Part shown: piece after piece, positions 54,671 to 63,697 of the stretch
How the letters are laid out: every line of letters starts with the position of its first letter
Numbering within the stretch: position 1 is the first letter of the stretch
Assembly: GCF_049445995.1 (NCBI RefSeq)
Contig: NZ_JBMSDZ010000002.1
Location: 209,311-273,310 of the forward strand
DNA from: Dyella_A sp049445995
GTDB taxonomy: Bacteria; Pseudomonadota; Gammaproteobacteria; Xanthomonadales; Rhodanobacteraceae
Length of the DNA stretch: 64,000 nucleotides
Reading direction: 5' to 3'
Notes under the pieces: generated by a model
Database searches by the model: none
What the model saw: only the letters and a program-made list of their open reading frames with translations
What the model was told of the DNA's origin: nothing
Program-made: the position numbers and the translations under genes

Positions 54671-54847
54671 CGTCGATTCCGTTGGGTTATTTCTGCGGGA
54701 CGATCAAGACGATCGCCCCGGACAATGCTTGGAACAGGAGCATATCCGGCGCCGCGGCGGGGATGCCGCCCGGCCGGACTGGATCACTTGTTCCGGAGAC
54801 AGGCCGGCGGTGCAGGCAGCCGGCAGGAAAGATCGCCATCGCTGCCG

Positions 54848-56194
54848 TCACGACAGCAGGATGCGATGGAGGTCGTTGTAGAACGCCAGGCCCATCATCG
54901 TGAACAGCAGGGCGAGCCCCACGTACTGGCCGGCGATCATGGTGCGTTCGCTCACCGGGCTGCCCTTGACCAACTCAATAAGGTAATACAGCAGGTGACC
55001 GCCGTCCAAGAGCGGAATCGGCAGCAGGTTGAGGATGCACAGGCTCAACGAGACCATGCCGAGGAAGTTGAGGAACCAAGCCGGCCCCATGCTGGCCGAC
55101 TGGTTGGCGACCTGGGCGATGCCGATCACGCCGGAGAGATTTTTGGTGGAGGCCTCACCGGTGAGCATCTTGCCGATCATGCGGAAGGTCTGCGCAGCGC
55201 TGCTCCAGGTGGTGTCGAACGAGGCACCGAGTGCCTTGAGCGGGCCGTAGTGCTGGATCGCCGACTCGCGCGGCATCGACTCCACGCCGATCACCCAGCG
55301 CGTCGGCTGGCCTTCGAGCGAGGACCGCTCGGCCACCACCGTGAGCGGCACCGTAGCGCCATTGCGCTGCACGACGATCGCCAGGGTCGGCGACTTGGTC
55401 GCCTGCTCGGGGATCAGCTTCTGGAACTGCATGTAGTCGTCGATCGCCACGCCATTGACGCTCACGATGCGGTCGCCGCCCTGCATGCCGGCCCTGGCGG
55501 CGGGCATGCCGGGCATCACCGTGCCGACGACCGGCGCGGCCGGTGCCAGCGAGAGGCCGAGCGTGTCGAGGTACTGGCCCACATCCTGGCCGGCCGGCAG
55601 CCGGTCCAGCGGCAGCGAGATGGCGCGCTCCGCGCCGTCGGCACTGCGCACCTGCATGGTCAGCGCTTCGCGGCCGAGCAGGGCGTCGACCAGGTCGTCC
55701 ATGGCGCCGGTCCAGGTGGTCACGCGGTGCCCGCCCACGCTGAGCACGCGATCGCCCGGGCGGATGCCCGCCTCGGCGGCCATGCTGTGCGGCGCGGCGG
55801 TGACCACCGGCGCGGCATCCGGACGGCCCAGCATGAACATCGCCCAGAACGCCGCCAGCGTGAAGATGAGATTGAAGCCGGGGCCGGCGGCCACGATGGC
55901 GATGCGCTGCCACACCGGCTTGCCGGTGAACTCCTGGTCGCGCAGGGTCGGGTCGACGTCACCCTCGCGGGCGTCGAGCATCTTCACGTAGCCGCCCAGC
56001 GGGATCATCGCCACCTGGTATTCGGTGCCGTCACGCGCGGTGCGCTTCCAGATCGCCTTGCCGAAGCCCACCGAGAAGCGCAGCACTTTCACGCCGCAGC
56101 GGCGTGCGACCCAGAAATGACCGAATTCGTGAAAGGTCACCAGCACGCCCAGCGTGACCAGCAACCAGAACACCGAGCCGAAAAAAGGATTCAT
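54848..56194 (-). CDS. rseP: Site-2 protease RseP
   Basis: Inner-membrane zinc protease that cleaves anti-sigma-E factor after outer-membrane stress. The HEFGH motif is at residues 22-26 in the first membrane segment, followed by two PDZ domains and the second metal motif (LLPIPLLDGGH) near the C-terminus. The ATG at 56194 gives 448 residues. Neighbouring bamA is functionally linked: RseP answers barrel-assembly faults. Confidence 0.95.
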   Translation of the reverse strand: MNPFFGSVFWLLVTLGVLVTFHEFGHFWVARRCGVKVLRFSVGFGKAIWKRTARDGTEYQVAMIPLGGYVKMLDAREGDVDPTLRDQEFTGKPVWQRIAIVAAGPGFNLIFTLAAFWAMFMLGRPDAAPVVTAAPHSMAAEAGIRPGDRVLSVGGHRVTTWTGAMDDLVDALLGREALTMQVRSADGAERAISLPLDRLPAGQDVGQYLDTLGLSLAPAAPVVGTVMPGMPAARAGMQGGDRIVSVNGVAIDDYMQFQKLIPEQATKSPTLAIVVQRNGATVPLTVVAERSSLEGQPTRWVIGVESMPRESAIQHYGPLKALGASFDTTWSSAAQTFRMIGKMLTGEASTKNLSGVIGIAQVANQSASMGPAWFLNFLGMVSLSLCILNLLPIPLLDGGHLLYYLIELVKGSPVSERTMIAGQYVGLALLFTMMGLAFYNDLHRILLS

Positions 56195-56207
56195 CGATAA
56201 GAGCTTA

Positions 56208-57383
56208 TCAGCATGCGTGGCGGAGGATGCGGCGCGCGGCGACGCGCGCGGTCTGGTCACGCTCGACGAGCGTCCGGACATCGACCACGCGCTGCGCCGG
56301 CAGTTCCGCCAGCACGCTCTCCACCAGGTTGGCGATGTCGAGAAAGCCGAGCGCCCCGGCGAGGAAGGCGTCCACCGCGACCTCGTTGGCCGCGTTCAGG
56401 ATCGCCGGCGCGTCGCCGCCGGCGCGCAGCGCCTGGAACGCCAGCGCGAGGCAGCGGAAGGTGTCGGTGTCGGGCTGCTCGAACTGCAGCGGCGCCAGCG
56501 CGGCCAGGTCCAGCGGCGCGACGCCGGTATCCACGCGCTCCGGCCAGGCCAGCGCGTGGCCGATCGCGGTGCGCATGTCCGGGTTGCCCAGTTGCGCCAG
56601 TACCGAGCCGTCGACGTAGTCCACCATCGAATGCACCAGGCTCTGCGGGTGCACCAGCACCTCGATGGCGTCGGCCGGCGCGCCGAACAGATGGTGCGCC
56701 TCGATCACCTCCAGCCCCTTGTTCATCAGGGTCGCCGAGTCGACCGAGATCTTGCGGCCCATCACCCAGTTCGGGTGGGCGCAGGCCTGCGCGGGCGTGA
56801 TGTCGGCCAGTTCGGCGCGCTTGCGCCCGCGGAACGGTCCGCCGGAGGCGGTCAGGATCAGCCGCCGCACGCCGCTTTTCGCCAGATCCGGGCGACCGCC
56901 GGGCAGGCACTGGAAGATCGCGTTGTGCTCGGAGTCGACCGGGATCAGCTCGCCGCCGCCTTCGCGCAGCGCGGCCAGCAGCAGCGGGCCGGCCATCACG
57001 ATGGATTCCTTGTTGGCCAGCAGCAGGCGCTTGCCGGCGCGGGCGGCGGCCAGGGTGGAATCCAGTCCGGCGGCGCCCACGATGGCGGCGACCACCGTGT
57101 CGCACAGCGCGCCGGCCGCCGCGGCGCAGATCGCCTCGGTACCGCTGGCCACCTCGCAGCGCACGCCGGCTGCCGCGAGGCCACGGGCGAGCCCGTCTTC
57201 CAGCGCCGGGTCGGCGATGATCGCCAGCTCCGGGCGGTGCCGTTCGCACAGTGCGACCAGCGCGTCGACCTGCCGGTGCGCGGCCAGCACGGTGGCGCGC
57301 AAGCGCTCCGGATGCCGGGCGATCACGTCCAGCGTGTTGCCGCCGATCGAGCCGGTGGCGCCGAATATCGCCACGCGCCTCAT
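56208..57383 (-). CDS. dxr: 1-deoxy-D-xylulose 5-phosphate reductoisomerase
   Basis: Second step of the methylerythritol phosphate pathway, making isoprenoid precursors that feed ispA and uppS. The 391 residues start MRRVAIFGATGSIGGNTLDV, with the metal-binding VDSEHNAIFQ and GRKISVDSATLMNKGLE blocks. The ATG overlaps the cdsA stop (ATGA). Confidence 0.96.
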   Translation of the reverse strand: MRRVAIFGATGSIGGNTLDVIARHPERLRATVLAAHRQVDALVALCERHRPELAIIADPALEDGLARGLAAAGVRCEVASGTEAICAAAAGALCDTVVAAIVGAAGLDSTLAAARAGKRLLLANKESIVMAGPLLLAALREGGGELIPVDSEHNAIFQCLPGGRPDLAKSGVRRLILTASGGPFRGRKRAELADITPAQACAHPNWVMGRKISVDSATLMNKGLEVIEAHHLFGAPADAIEVLVHPQSLVHSMVDYVDGSVLAQLGNPDMRTAIGHALAWPERVDTGVAPLDLAALAPLQFEQPDTDTFRCLALAFQALRAGGDAPAILNAANEVAVDAFLAGALGFLDIANLVESVLAELPAQRVVDVRTLVERDQTARVAARRILRHAC

Positions 57384-58210
57384 GACAGCGGCAGCACGTC
57401 GATCGCCCACAGGCCCAGCGCAAACACCGGCATCGCGGCAAACACGCTGTCGAGGCGGTCGAGCAGGCCGCCGTGGCCGGGAAAGATCTGGCCGGAGTCC
57501 TTCATCTTGGCGTGGCGCTTCATCAGGCTCTCGATCAGGTCGCCCACGATCGACGCCGCCACGGTGAGCGCCACCACCACGATAAGGCCGACCAGGCGTG
57601 CATCGCGTACGCCGAGCAGCCAGCCGCCCACGCCCACCACCAGCGCCGCCGCCAGGAAGGCGCCGTAGACACCGGCCCAGGTCTTGCCCGGGCTGATCTG
57701 CGGCGCGAGCTTGCGCTTGCCGAACAGGCGGCCGGCGAAGTACGCGCCGATGTCCGCCGCCCACACGATCGCCAGGCCGAGGAAGGTCCACCAGTGGCCG
57801 TGCGGCGCGATGCGATGGATCAGCACCAGCGCCGCCCACGCCGGCACCATCACGAACAGCCCGGCCAGCAATTTGAGCCGGCGGTTCTCCGGCGTAGGCG
57901 CGGCGCCGAAGGCGAAGTGGCGCAGCCACGCGCAGGCCAGCAGCCACCACAGCACGCCTGCCGCGGCGAGCGCGCCCCACAGCCGCGGATCGTGCGGCCA
58001 CCACGCCGCGATGACGGTCAGCGCGAACAGCGCCAGCATGGCGATCCGCGCCACGGTGGAGGCCAGGCCGCTGAGCCGGGTCCACTCCCACACGCCCACC
58101 AGGAAGGCCGCCGCCACCATCGCCGCAAACACCGGCGTGCCCGGCCCCAGGATGATGAACAGGGCCAGCGGGATCAGCAGCAGGGTGGTGAGGGTGCGCT
58201 GGAGCAGCAT
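57380..58210 (-). CDS. cdsA: Phosphatidate cytidylyltransferase
   Basis: Makes CDP-diacylglycerol, precursor of all phospholipids, in the inner membrane. The 276-residue product is strongly hydrophobic and carries the signature SPGKTWAG and, near the end, KMKDSGQIFPGHGGLLDRLD. It starts 18 bases after uppS. Confidence 0.95.
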   Translation of the reverse strand: MLLQRTLTTLLLIPLALFIILGPGTPVFAAMVAAAFLVGVWEWTRLSGLASTVARIAMLALFALTVIAAWWPHDPRLWGALAAAGVLWWLLACAWLRHFAFGAAPTPENRRLKLLAGLFVMVPAWAALVLIHRIAPHGHWWTFLGLAIVWAADIGAYFAGRLFGKRKLAPQISPGKTWAGVYGAFLAAALVVGVGGWLLGVRDARLVGLIVVVALTVAASIVGDLIESLMKRHAKMKDSGQIFPGHGGLLDRLDSVFAAMPVFALGLWAIDVLPLS

Positions 58211-58227
58211 GGAAATCCTTCGTTGGG

Positions 58228-58968
58228 TCAGCGCGGCGGCGCGGTGGCGACCTGCTCGCTGGTGCGCCCGTAGCGGCGCTCGCGGCGAGCATAGTCGTCG
58301 ATGGCACGGGCCAGGCAGGCCTGGTTGAAATCCGGCCACAGCGTATCGGTGAAGTAGAGCTCGGCGTAGGCGGCCTGCCACAGCAGGAAATTGCTGATGC
58401 GCTGTTCGCCGCCGGTGCGGATGAACAGATCCAGCGGCGGCAGCTCGGCCAGGCTCATCCAGCGGCCCAGTGTGGCCTCGTCCAGTGCCTCGACCGCCAG
58501 TTCGCCGCGGCCGATCGCCAGCGCGGCCTGCCGCGCCGCCTGCACGATGTCCCAGCGGCCGCCGTAGTTCACCGCGATGTTGAGCTGCAGGCGGGTGTTC
58601 TTGGCGGTACGCACCATGGCCCGCTCCATGCGCTGGCGCAGCTCGTCGCCGAAGCCCGCCAGCTCGCCGACGAAGCGCAGCCGCACGCCCTGCGCGTGCA
58701 GCTCGTCCACTTCCTTGTCCAGCGCGCGCAGGAACAGCCCCATCAGCGCGCTCACCTCGTCCTCGGGGCGCTGCCAGTTCTCGCTGGAGAAGGCGAACAG
58801 GGTAAGCGCCTCCACGCCCTGGCGCACGCAGCCTTCGATCACCTCGCGCACCGCCTTGCGCCCGGCGTTGTGGCCGAAGCTGCGCGGCTGGAAACGGGCC
58901 CTGGCCCAGCGGCCGTTGCCGTCCATCACGATGGCGATGTGGCGGGGGATGGTCATGGGCGTGCGCAA
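58228..58968 (-). CDS. uppS: Undecaprenyl diphosphate synthase
   Basis: Cis-prenyltransferase making the carrier lipid for cell-wall and O-antigen synthesis. Motifs IVMDGNGRWA, FAFSSENW and RTGGEQRISNFLLWQ are intact. Two starts compete: TTG at 58968 (246 residues), with AAGGA spaced well for it, and ATG at 58956 (242 residues), which has no well-placed site. I kept the TTG on that evidence. Confidence 0.93.
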   Translation of the reverse strand: MRTPMTIPRHIAIVMDGNGRWARARFQPRSFGHNAGRKAVREVIEGCVRQGVEALTLFAFSSENWQRPEDEVSALMGLFLRALDKEVDELHAQGVRLRFVGELAGFGDELRQRMERAMVRTAKNTRLQLNIAVNYGGRWDIVQAARQAALAIGRGELAVEALDEATLGRWMSLAELPPLDLFIRTGGEQRISNFLLWQAAYAELYFTDTLWPDFNQACLARAIDDYARRERRYGRTSEQVATAPPR

Positions 58969-59061
58969 CTAAGTCCTTCTCCCCCGTTCCCAATCATAGA
59001 TGGGGGAGAGGGAGCAGGGCGTGGGCGCGGTGTCGCGTTCATGGCAACGAGCGGAGAGCGC

Positions 59062-59619
59062 TCAAATCGCCATCAACTCGTCTTCCTTGGCCCTGACCAT
59101 GGCGTCGACGTCCTTGACGAAGCGGTCGGTCAGCTTCTGGATCTCGTCGTCGGCCTTGCGCTCTTCGTCTTCGGTGATCTGTTTTTCCTTGAGTAGATCC
59201 TTGACCTGCTGCAGGGCGTCGCGGCGGATGTTGCGAATGGCGATCTTCGCGTTCTCGCCCTCGTGGCCCACGTGCTTGGCCAGTTCGCGGCGGCGCTCCT
59301 CGGTCAGCGGCGGCATGTTGAGGCGGATCACCGTGCCGGCGGTGGTCGGCGTGATGCCGATGTCCGAGGCCATCAGGGCCTTCTCGATCACCGCCACCAT
59401 ATTCTTCTCGAACGGCGTGATGATGATCGAGCGCGAGTCGCCCAGCGCCACCGAGGCGACCTGGTTCAGCGGCATGTCCGCGCCGTAGTAGGGCACCTTG
59501 ATGTTGTCCACCAGCGCGGTGCTGGCGCGGCCGGTGCGCAGGCGGGTCAGGTCGTGCTTGAGTGCGTCGATGCTCTTGCCCATGCGGGCCTGGGCATCGT
59601 TCTTGATGTCGTTGATCAT
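59062..59619 (-). CDS. frr: Ribosome recycling factor
   Basis: Splits post-termination ribosomes with EF-G. The 185-residue product begins MINDIKNDAQARMGKSIDAL and ends FVKDVDAMVRAKEDELMAI, the standard length. It stands between pyrH and uppS as in other gammaproteobacteria. Confidence 0.97.
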   Translation of the reverse strand: MINDIKNDAQARMGKSIDALKHDLTRLRTGRASTALVDNIKVPYYGADMPLNQVASVALGDSRSIIITPFEKNMVAVIEKALMASDIGITPTTAGTVIRLNMPPLTEERRRELAKHVGHEGENAKIAIRNIRRDALQQVKDLLKEKQITEDEERKADDEIQKLTDRFVKDVDAMVRAKEDELMAI

Positions 59620-59765
59620 GGGGCATCTTCCGAGGGATCAGGCGAGCCGGCAAGTATACCAGCGGCTTGCGGGCGGGCCGGCAGGATGCTTCGCGGCCGG
59701 GGTGGCGACCGCCTGGCCGGCGGCCGCCACAGTGGACAGTGCGCGGCGCGATCCGCGCGAGGGAA

Positions 59766-60488
59766 TCAGCTGGCGCCGACGGTGGTGCCGATCGGCTCGC
59801 CGCGCATGATGCGCATCAGGTTGCCCGGCACGGTCATGTCGTAGATCACCATCGGCAGGCGGTGGTCGCGGCACAGCGCGATGGCGGCGGTGTCCATCAC
59901 CGCCAGCTTGCGCTCGATCACCTCGTCGTAGGTGAGGTGATCGTAGCGGGTGGCATCGGCGTGCCGGGCCGGGTCGGCGGTGTAGATGCCGTCCACCTTG
60001 GTGGCCTTGAGCAGCAGGTCCGCACCCACCTCCACCGCACGCAGCGCGGCGGCCGAATCGGTGGTGAAGAACGGGTTGCCGATGCCGGCGGCAAACAGCA
60101 CGATGCGGCCCTTCTCGATGTGACGGATCGCCCGGCGGCGGATGAAGTCCTCGGCCACGTCGTGGATCGGCAGGGCGCTCATCACGCGGGCGAAACCGCC
60201 GCGCTTCTCGATCGCGTCCTGCATCGCCAGCGCGTTCATCACCGTGGCCAGCATGCCCATATGGTCGCCGGTGACCCGGTCCATGCCGGCGGCGGCCAGT
60301 CCGGCGCCGCGGAAGATGTTGCCGCCGCCGATCACCACGCCGATCTGGATGCCGGCCCGCTGCACCTCGATGATCTCGTCGGCCAGCCGGCCGATCACCT
60401 TCGGGTCGATGCCGTAGTCGGCCTCGCCCATCAGCGCCTCACCGGAAAGTTTGAGCAGGATGCGCTGGTGCTTGAAGGGTTCGCTCAT
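59766..60488 (-). CDS. pyrH: UMP kinase
   Basis: Phosphorylates UMP to UDP; hexameric amino-acid-kinase fold. The ATG at 60488 gives 240 residues (MSEPFKHQRILLKLSGEALM) with GGGNIFRG and AGIGNPFFTTDSAAALRA. In relatives rpsB-tsf lies directly upstream; here cbbR does. A weak -10 (TACAAT on this strand, 60521-60526) lies about 33 bases upstream. Confidence 0.96.
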   Translation of the reverse strand: MSEPFKHQRILLKLSGEALMGEADYGIDPKVIGRLADEIIEVQRAGIQIGVVIGGGNIFRGAGLAAAGMDRVTGDHMGMLATVMNALAMQDAIEKRGGFARVMSALPIHDVAEDFIRRRAIRHIEKGRIVLFAAGIGNPFFTTDSAAALRAVEVGADLLLKATKVDGIYTADPARHADATRYDHLTYDEVIERKLAVMDTAAIALCRDHRLPMVIYDMTVPGNLMRIMRGEPIGTTVGAS

Positions 60489-60606
60489 GGGGACTCCGGC
60501 TGGGTGGGGCAAACCGGCGCATTGTAGCGGAGCAGGGCGCCCTTCGGCCCCGCTGGCGTGTTTCGACGCATGACTTTCTGCCGCGCAGCATCCGGCGCGC
60601 CGGCGC

Positions 60607-61554
60607 TCAGCCTTTGCCGGGCGAGGCGGTTTGCAGCAAGGGCGCGTCGTGCGCCAGCAGGTGGGCTTCGCCGTGCTCGATGATGAAGTAGCGGAACGCC
60701 TCGGCTGCCGGCGAGAGCTGTCGCGCCTGCATCCGCACGATGAACCAGGTGCGCATCAGCGGCGTTCCCTCCAGCGGCAGGATCCGCAACAGGCCGCTGT
60801 GCAGTTCCAGGCCGATCGTGTGCAGCGAGAGCAGGCTCAGCCCTAACCCGGCCATCACGGCGTGCTTGATCGTCTCGTTGCTGGCCACCTCCATCGCCAC
60901 CCGCGGCTCCAGCCGGTGCTCGTCGAAGAAAGCCTGCATCGCGGCACGGGTGCCCGAACCCTCCTCGCGGACCACGAACGGATGCGCCGCGAGCGTGTCC
61001 GGTGCGATCGCCTCCATGCGCGCCAGCGGATGATCGGGCGCGGCCACGAACACCAGCGGATGCGCGGCGAATGGCTCGGCGCGGGTCTCGATCTCGCGCG
61101 GCGGGCGACCCATCACCGACAGGTCGACTTCACCCGCCTGCATCAGCGCCACCAGCTGCCGTCGGTTGTGCGCCACCCGCAGCTTCAGTTCGATGCCGGG
61201 ATGCTCCTGGTGGAAGCGCGCCAGCAGTTGCGGCACGAAATGCTTGGCGGTGCTGACGATGCCCAGGGTAAGCACGCCGCGGTCCAGCTTGAGGAAGCGC
61301 GCCATGGCGTCCTCGGCGTCGCGGTACGCGGCCAGCATGCGGCGGGCGTGCACCAGGAAGTACTCCCCCGCCGTCGACAAGCTCAGCCCGCGGCCCTCGC
61401 GGTTGAACAGCGCCAGCTGCAGCTGCGACTCCAGATCCTTGATCTGCATCGATACCGCCGGCGGGGTGATGTGCAGCGCGGCGGCGGCAGCCTGGTTGCT
61501 GCCCAAGCGGGCCACCTCCACGAAGATGCGCAGCTGGCGGAAGCTCAGATTCAA
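60607..61554 (-). CDS. cbbR: LysR-type regulator CbbR
   Basis: Activator of Calvin-cycle genes. The 315-residue protein has the N-terminal winged helix (LSFRQLRIFVEVARLGSNQA..., SMQIKDLE) and the effector-binding domain. It is divergent from cbbL with a 114-base gap. The start codon is TTG at 61554 (MNLSFRQLR), with only a weak ribosome site, so expression may be low. Confidence 0.9.
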   Translation of the reverse strand: MNLSFRQLRIFVEVARLGSNQAAAAALHITPPAVSMQIKDLESQLQLALFNREGRGLSLSTAGEYFLVHARRMLAAYRDAEDAMARFLKLDRGVLTLGIVSTAKHFVPQLLARFHQEHPGIELKLRVAHNRRQLVALMQAGEVDLSVMGRPPREIETRAEPFAAHPLVFVAAPDHPLARMEAIAPDTLAAHPFVVREEGSGTRAAMQAFFDEHRLEPRVAMEVASNETIKHAVMAGLGLSLLSLHTIGLELHSGLLRILPLEGTPLMRTWFIVRMQARQLSPAAEAFRYFIIEHGEAHLLAHDAPLLQTASPGKG

Positions 61555-61590
61555 GGTTAATAAAAACCTGAAGAATTAGAGAATAAAAAC

Positions 61591-61603
61591 TGACTTTTAC
61601 TGA
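61591..61603 (+). promoter_or_regulatory. CbbR operator candidate (TGA-N7-TGA)
   Basis: TGA-CTTTTAC-TGA fits the known CbbR half-site form TNA-N7-TNA. It lies in the AT-rich cbbR-cbbL gap, about 65 bases before cbbL. A possible promoter TTTTAC (61595-61600), 17 bases, TACAGT (61618-61623) overlaps it. Confidence 0.55.
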
Positions 61604-61668
61604 ATTCGAGGCCAACCTACAGTCGACTCCACGCCGCGTCAATCACCCGCGCCGACCAGGAGTCCTGC

Positions 61669-63150
61669 ATGAGCGCCGACCAGATCCACGCCGAAGCGAC
61701 CGACATCACCGGCAACGCCAAGAGGCGCTACAGCGCCGGCGTCCTGAAGTACCGCCAGATGGGCTACTGGCAGCCCGACTACGTGCCCAGCGAGACCGAC
61801 ACCATCTGCCTGTTCCGGATCACCCCGCAGGACGGCGTCGATCCGGTCGAGGCGGCGGCCGCGGTCGCCGGCGAATCCTCCACCGCCACCTGGACGGTGG
61901 TCTGGACCGACCGGCTGACCGCCTGCGACAGCTACCGCGCCAAGGCCTTCCGGGTGGATCCGGTGCCGGGCACGCCGGGACAGTATTTCTGCTGGGTCGC
62001 CTACGACATCATCCTGTTCGAGGAAGGCTCGATCGCCAACATCACGGCGAGCCTGATCGGCAACGTGTTCTCGTTCAAGCCGCTCAAGGCGGCGCGCCTC
62101 GAGGACATCCGCATCCCCAAGGCGCTGATCAAGACCTTCAAGGGGCCGCCCTGCGGCCTGATCGTCGAGCGTGAGCGGCTGGACAAGTTCGGCCGTCCGC
62201 TGCTGGGCGCCACCACCAAGCCCAAGCTCGGCCTTTCCGGGCGCAACTACGGCCGGGTGATCTACGAGGGCCTCAAGGGCGGCCTCGATTTCATGAAGGA
62301 CGACGAGAACATCAACTCGCAGCCGTTCATGCACTGGCGCGACCGCTTCCTCTACGTGATGGAAGGCGTCAACAAGGCCTCCGCCGCGACCGGCGAGGTG
62401 AAGGGCTCCTACCTCAACGTCACCGGCGCCACGATGGAAGACATCTACGAGCGCGCCGAATTCGCCAAGGAACTGGGCTCGGTGGTGATCATGGTCGACC
62501 TGATCATCGGCTGGAGTGCGATCCAGAGCATCGGCAACTGGGCGCGCCGCAACGACATGATCGTGCACATGCATCGCGCGGGGCACGGCACGTATACGCG
62601 ACAGAAGAATCACGGCGTCAGTTTCCGCGTCATCGCCAAGTGGCTGCGCCTGGCCGGCGTCGACCACCTGCATGCCGGTACCGCGGTGGGCAAGCTGGAG
62701 GGCGATCCGCCGACCGTGCAGGGCTACTACAACGTGCTGCGCGATAGCTACACCAGGCAGGACCTTTCCCGTGGCCTGTTCTTCGACCAGGACTGGTGCG
62801 ACACCAAGAAGGTGATGCCGGTGGCCTCGGGCGGCATCCACGCCGGCCAGATGCACCAGCTGATCGACCTGTTCGGCGACGACGTGATCCTGCAGTTCGG
62901 CGGCGGCACCATCGGCCATCCGGCCGGTATCCAGGCCGGCGCGGTAGCCAACCGGGTGGCGCTGGAGTGCATGGTCAAGGCGCGCAACGAGGGCAAGGAC
63001 ATCAAGAACGAAGGTCCGGAAATCCTCAAGAAGGCCGCGCAGACCTGCACGCCGCTGAAGCAGGCGCTCGATACCTGGGGCGACATCACCTTCAACTACA
63101 CCTCGACCGACACCAGCGATTTCGCGGTGACCCCCGGCGTGTCCGCCTGA
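61669..63150 (+). CDS. cbbL: Ribulose bisphosphate carboxylase large subunit, red type (form IC)
   Basis: Fixes CO2 on ribulose 1,5-bisphosphate. The 493 residues show the form IC N-terminus (RYSAGVLKYRQMGYWQPDY), the catalytic lysine block GATTKPKLGLSGRNYGR (Lys at residues 184 and 186) and the carbamylation site FMKDDEN with Lys210, Asp212 and Glu213. Loop 6 (HAGTAVGKLEGDP) is intact. Nothing suggests inactivation. It is transcribed away from cbbR with cbbS 26 bases after it. Confidence 0.97.
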   Translation: MSADQIHAEATDITGNAKRRYSAGVLKYRQMGYWQPDYVPSETDTICLFRITPQDGVDPVEAAAAVAGESSTATWTVVWTDRLTACDSYRAKAFRVDPVPGTPGQYFCWVAYDIILFEEGSIANITASLIGNVFSFKPLKAARLEDIRIPKALIKTFKGPPCGLIVERERLDKFGRPLLGATTKPKLGLSGRNYGRVIYEGLKGGLDFMKDDENINSQPFMHWRDRFLYVMEGVNKASAATGEVKGSYLNVTGATMEDIYERAEFAKELGSVVIMVDLIIGWSAIQSIGNWARRNDMIVHMHRAGHGTYTRQKNHGVSFRVIAKWLRLAGVDHLHAGTAVGKLEGDPPTVQGYYNVLRDSYTRQDLSRGLFFDQDWCDTKKVMPVASGGIHAGQMHQLIDLFGDDVILQFGGGTIGHPAGIQAGAVANRVALECMVKARNEGKDIKNEGPEILKKAAQTCTPLKQALDTWGDITFNYTSTDTSDFAVTPGVSA

Positions 63151-63176
63151 CCCCTTGCCACGAAGGAGATCCGACC

Positions 63177-63611
63177 ATGATGACCAATCCGACCGGCCGC
63201 ATTACCCAGGGCCAGTTCAGCTTCCTGCCGGACCTCGCCGATGCGGAGATCACCCTGCAGATCGAGTACGGGCTGCGCCGGGGCTACGCCTGGAGCGTCG
63301 AGTACACCGACGACCCGCACCCGCGCAACACCTACTGGGAAATGTTCGGCATGCCGATGTTCGACCTGGCCGACGCCGCCGGCGTGCTGCTGGAGGTCAA
63401 CCACTGCCGCAAGACATTTCCGCGGCACTACATCCGCCTGATGGCGTTCGATTCCACCCGCAACGTCGAGAGCATCGCGATGAGCTTCATCGTCAATCGG
63501 CCGGAGCACGAGCCGGGCTTCGGCCTGCAGCGACAGGAGGTGAACGGGCGCAGCCAGCACTACACCATCCACGGCTATGCCGCCGACAAACCGGAGGGCG
63601 AGCGCTACTGA
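63177..63611 (+). CDS. cbbS: Ribulose bisphosphate carboxylase small subunit, red type
   Basis: The 144 residues match form IC small subunits, with ITQGQFSFLPDLADAEI, GYAWSVEYTDDPHPRNTYWE and the C-terminal extension (HYTIHGYAADKPEGERY) that forms a beta-hairpin in red-type enzymes. GAAGGAG precedes two consecutive ATGs; I used the first. Confidence 0.96.
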   Translation: MMTNPTGRITQGQFSFLPDLADAEITLQIEYGLRRGYAWSVEYTDDPHPRNTYWEMFGMPMFDLADAAGVLLEVNHCRKTFPRHYIRLMAFDSTRNVESIAMSFIVNRPEHEPGFGLQRQEVNGRSQHYTIHGYAADKPEGERY

Positions 63612-63697
63612 GCGACGCACCGCCATCTCCCGGACGACACGCACTGTCGACCGGGAGCGTGATCACCGCTCCGCTTCATCCGCCACGAGGTCACGCC

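Noticed and set aside
56208..58307. Apparent 699-residue fusion of dxr with upstream sequence
   Set aside because: Only the part from 57383 down is Dxr. The rest is an antisense-like reading frame through cdsA, so there is no fusion protein.
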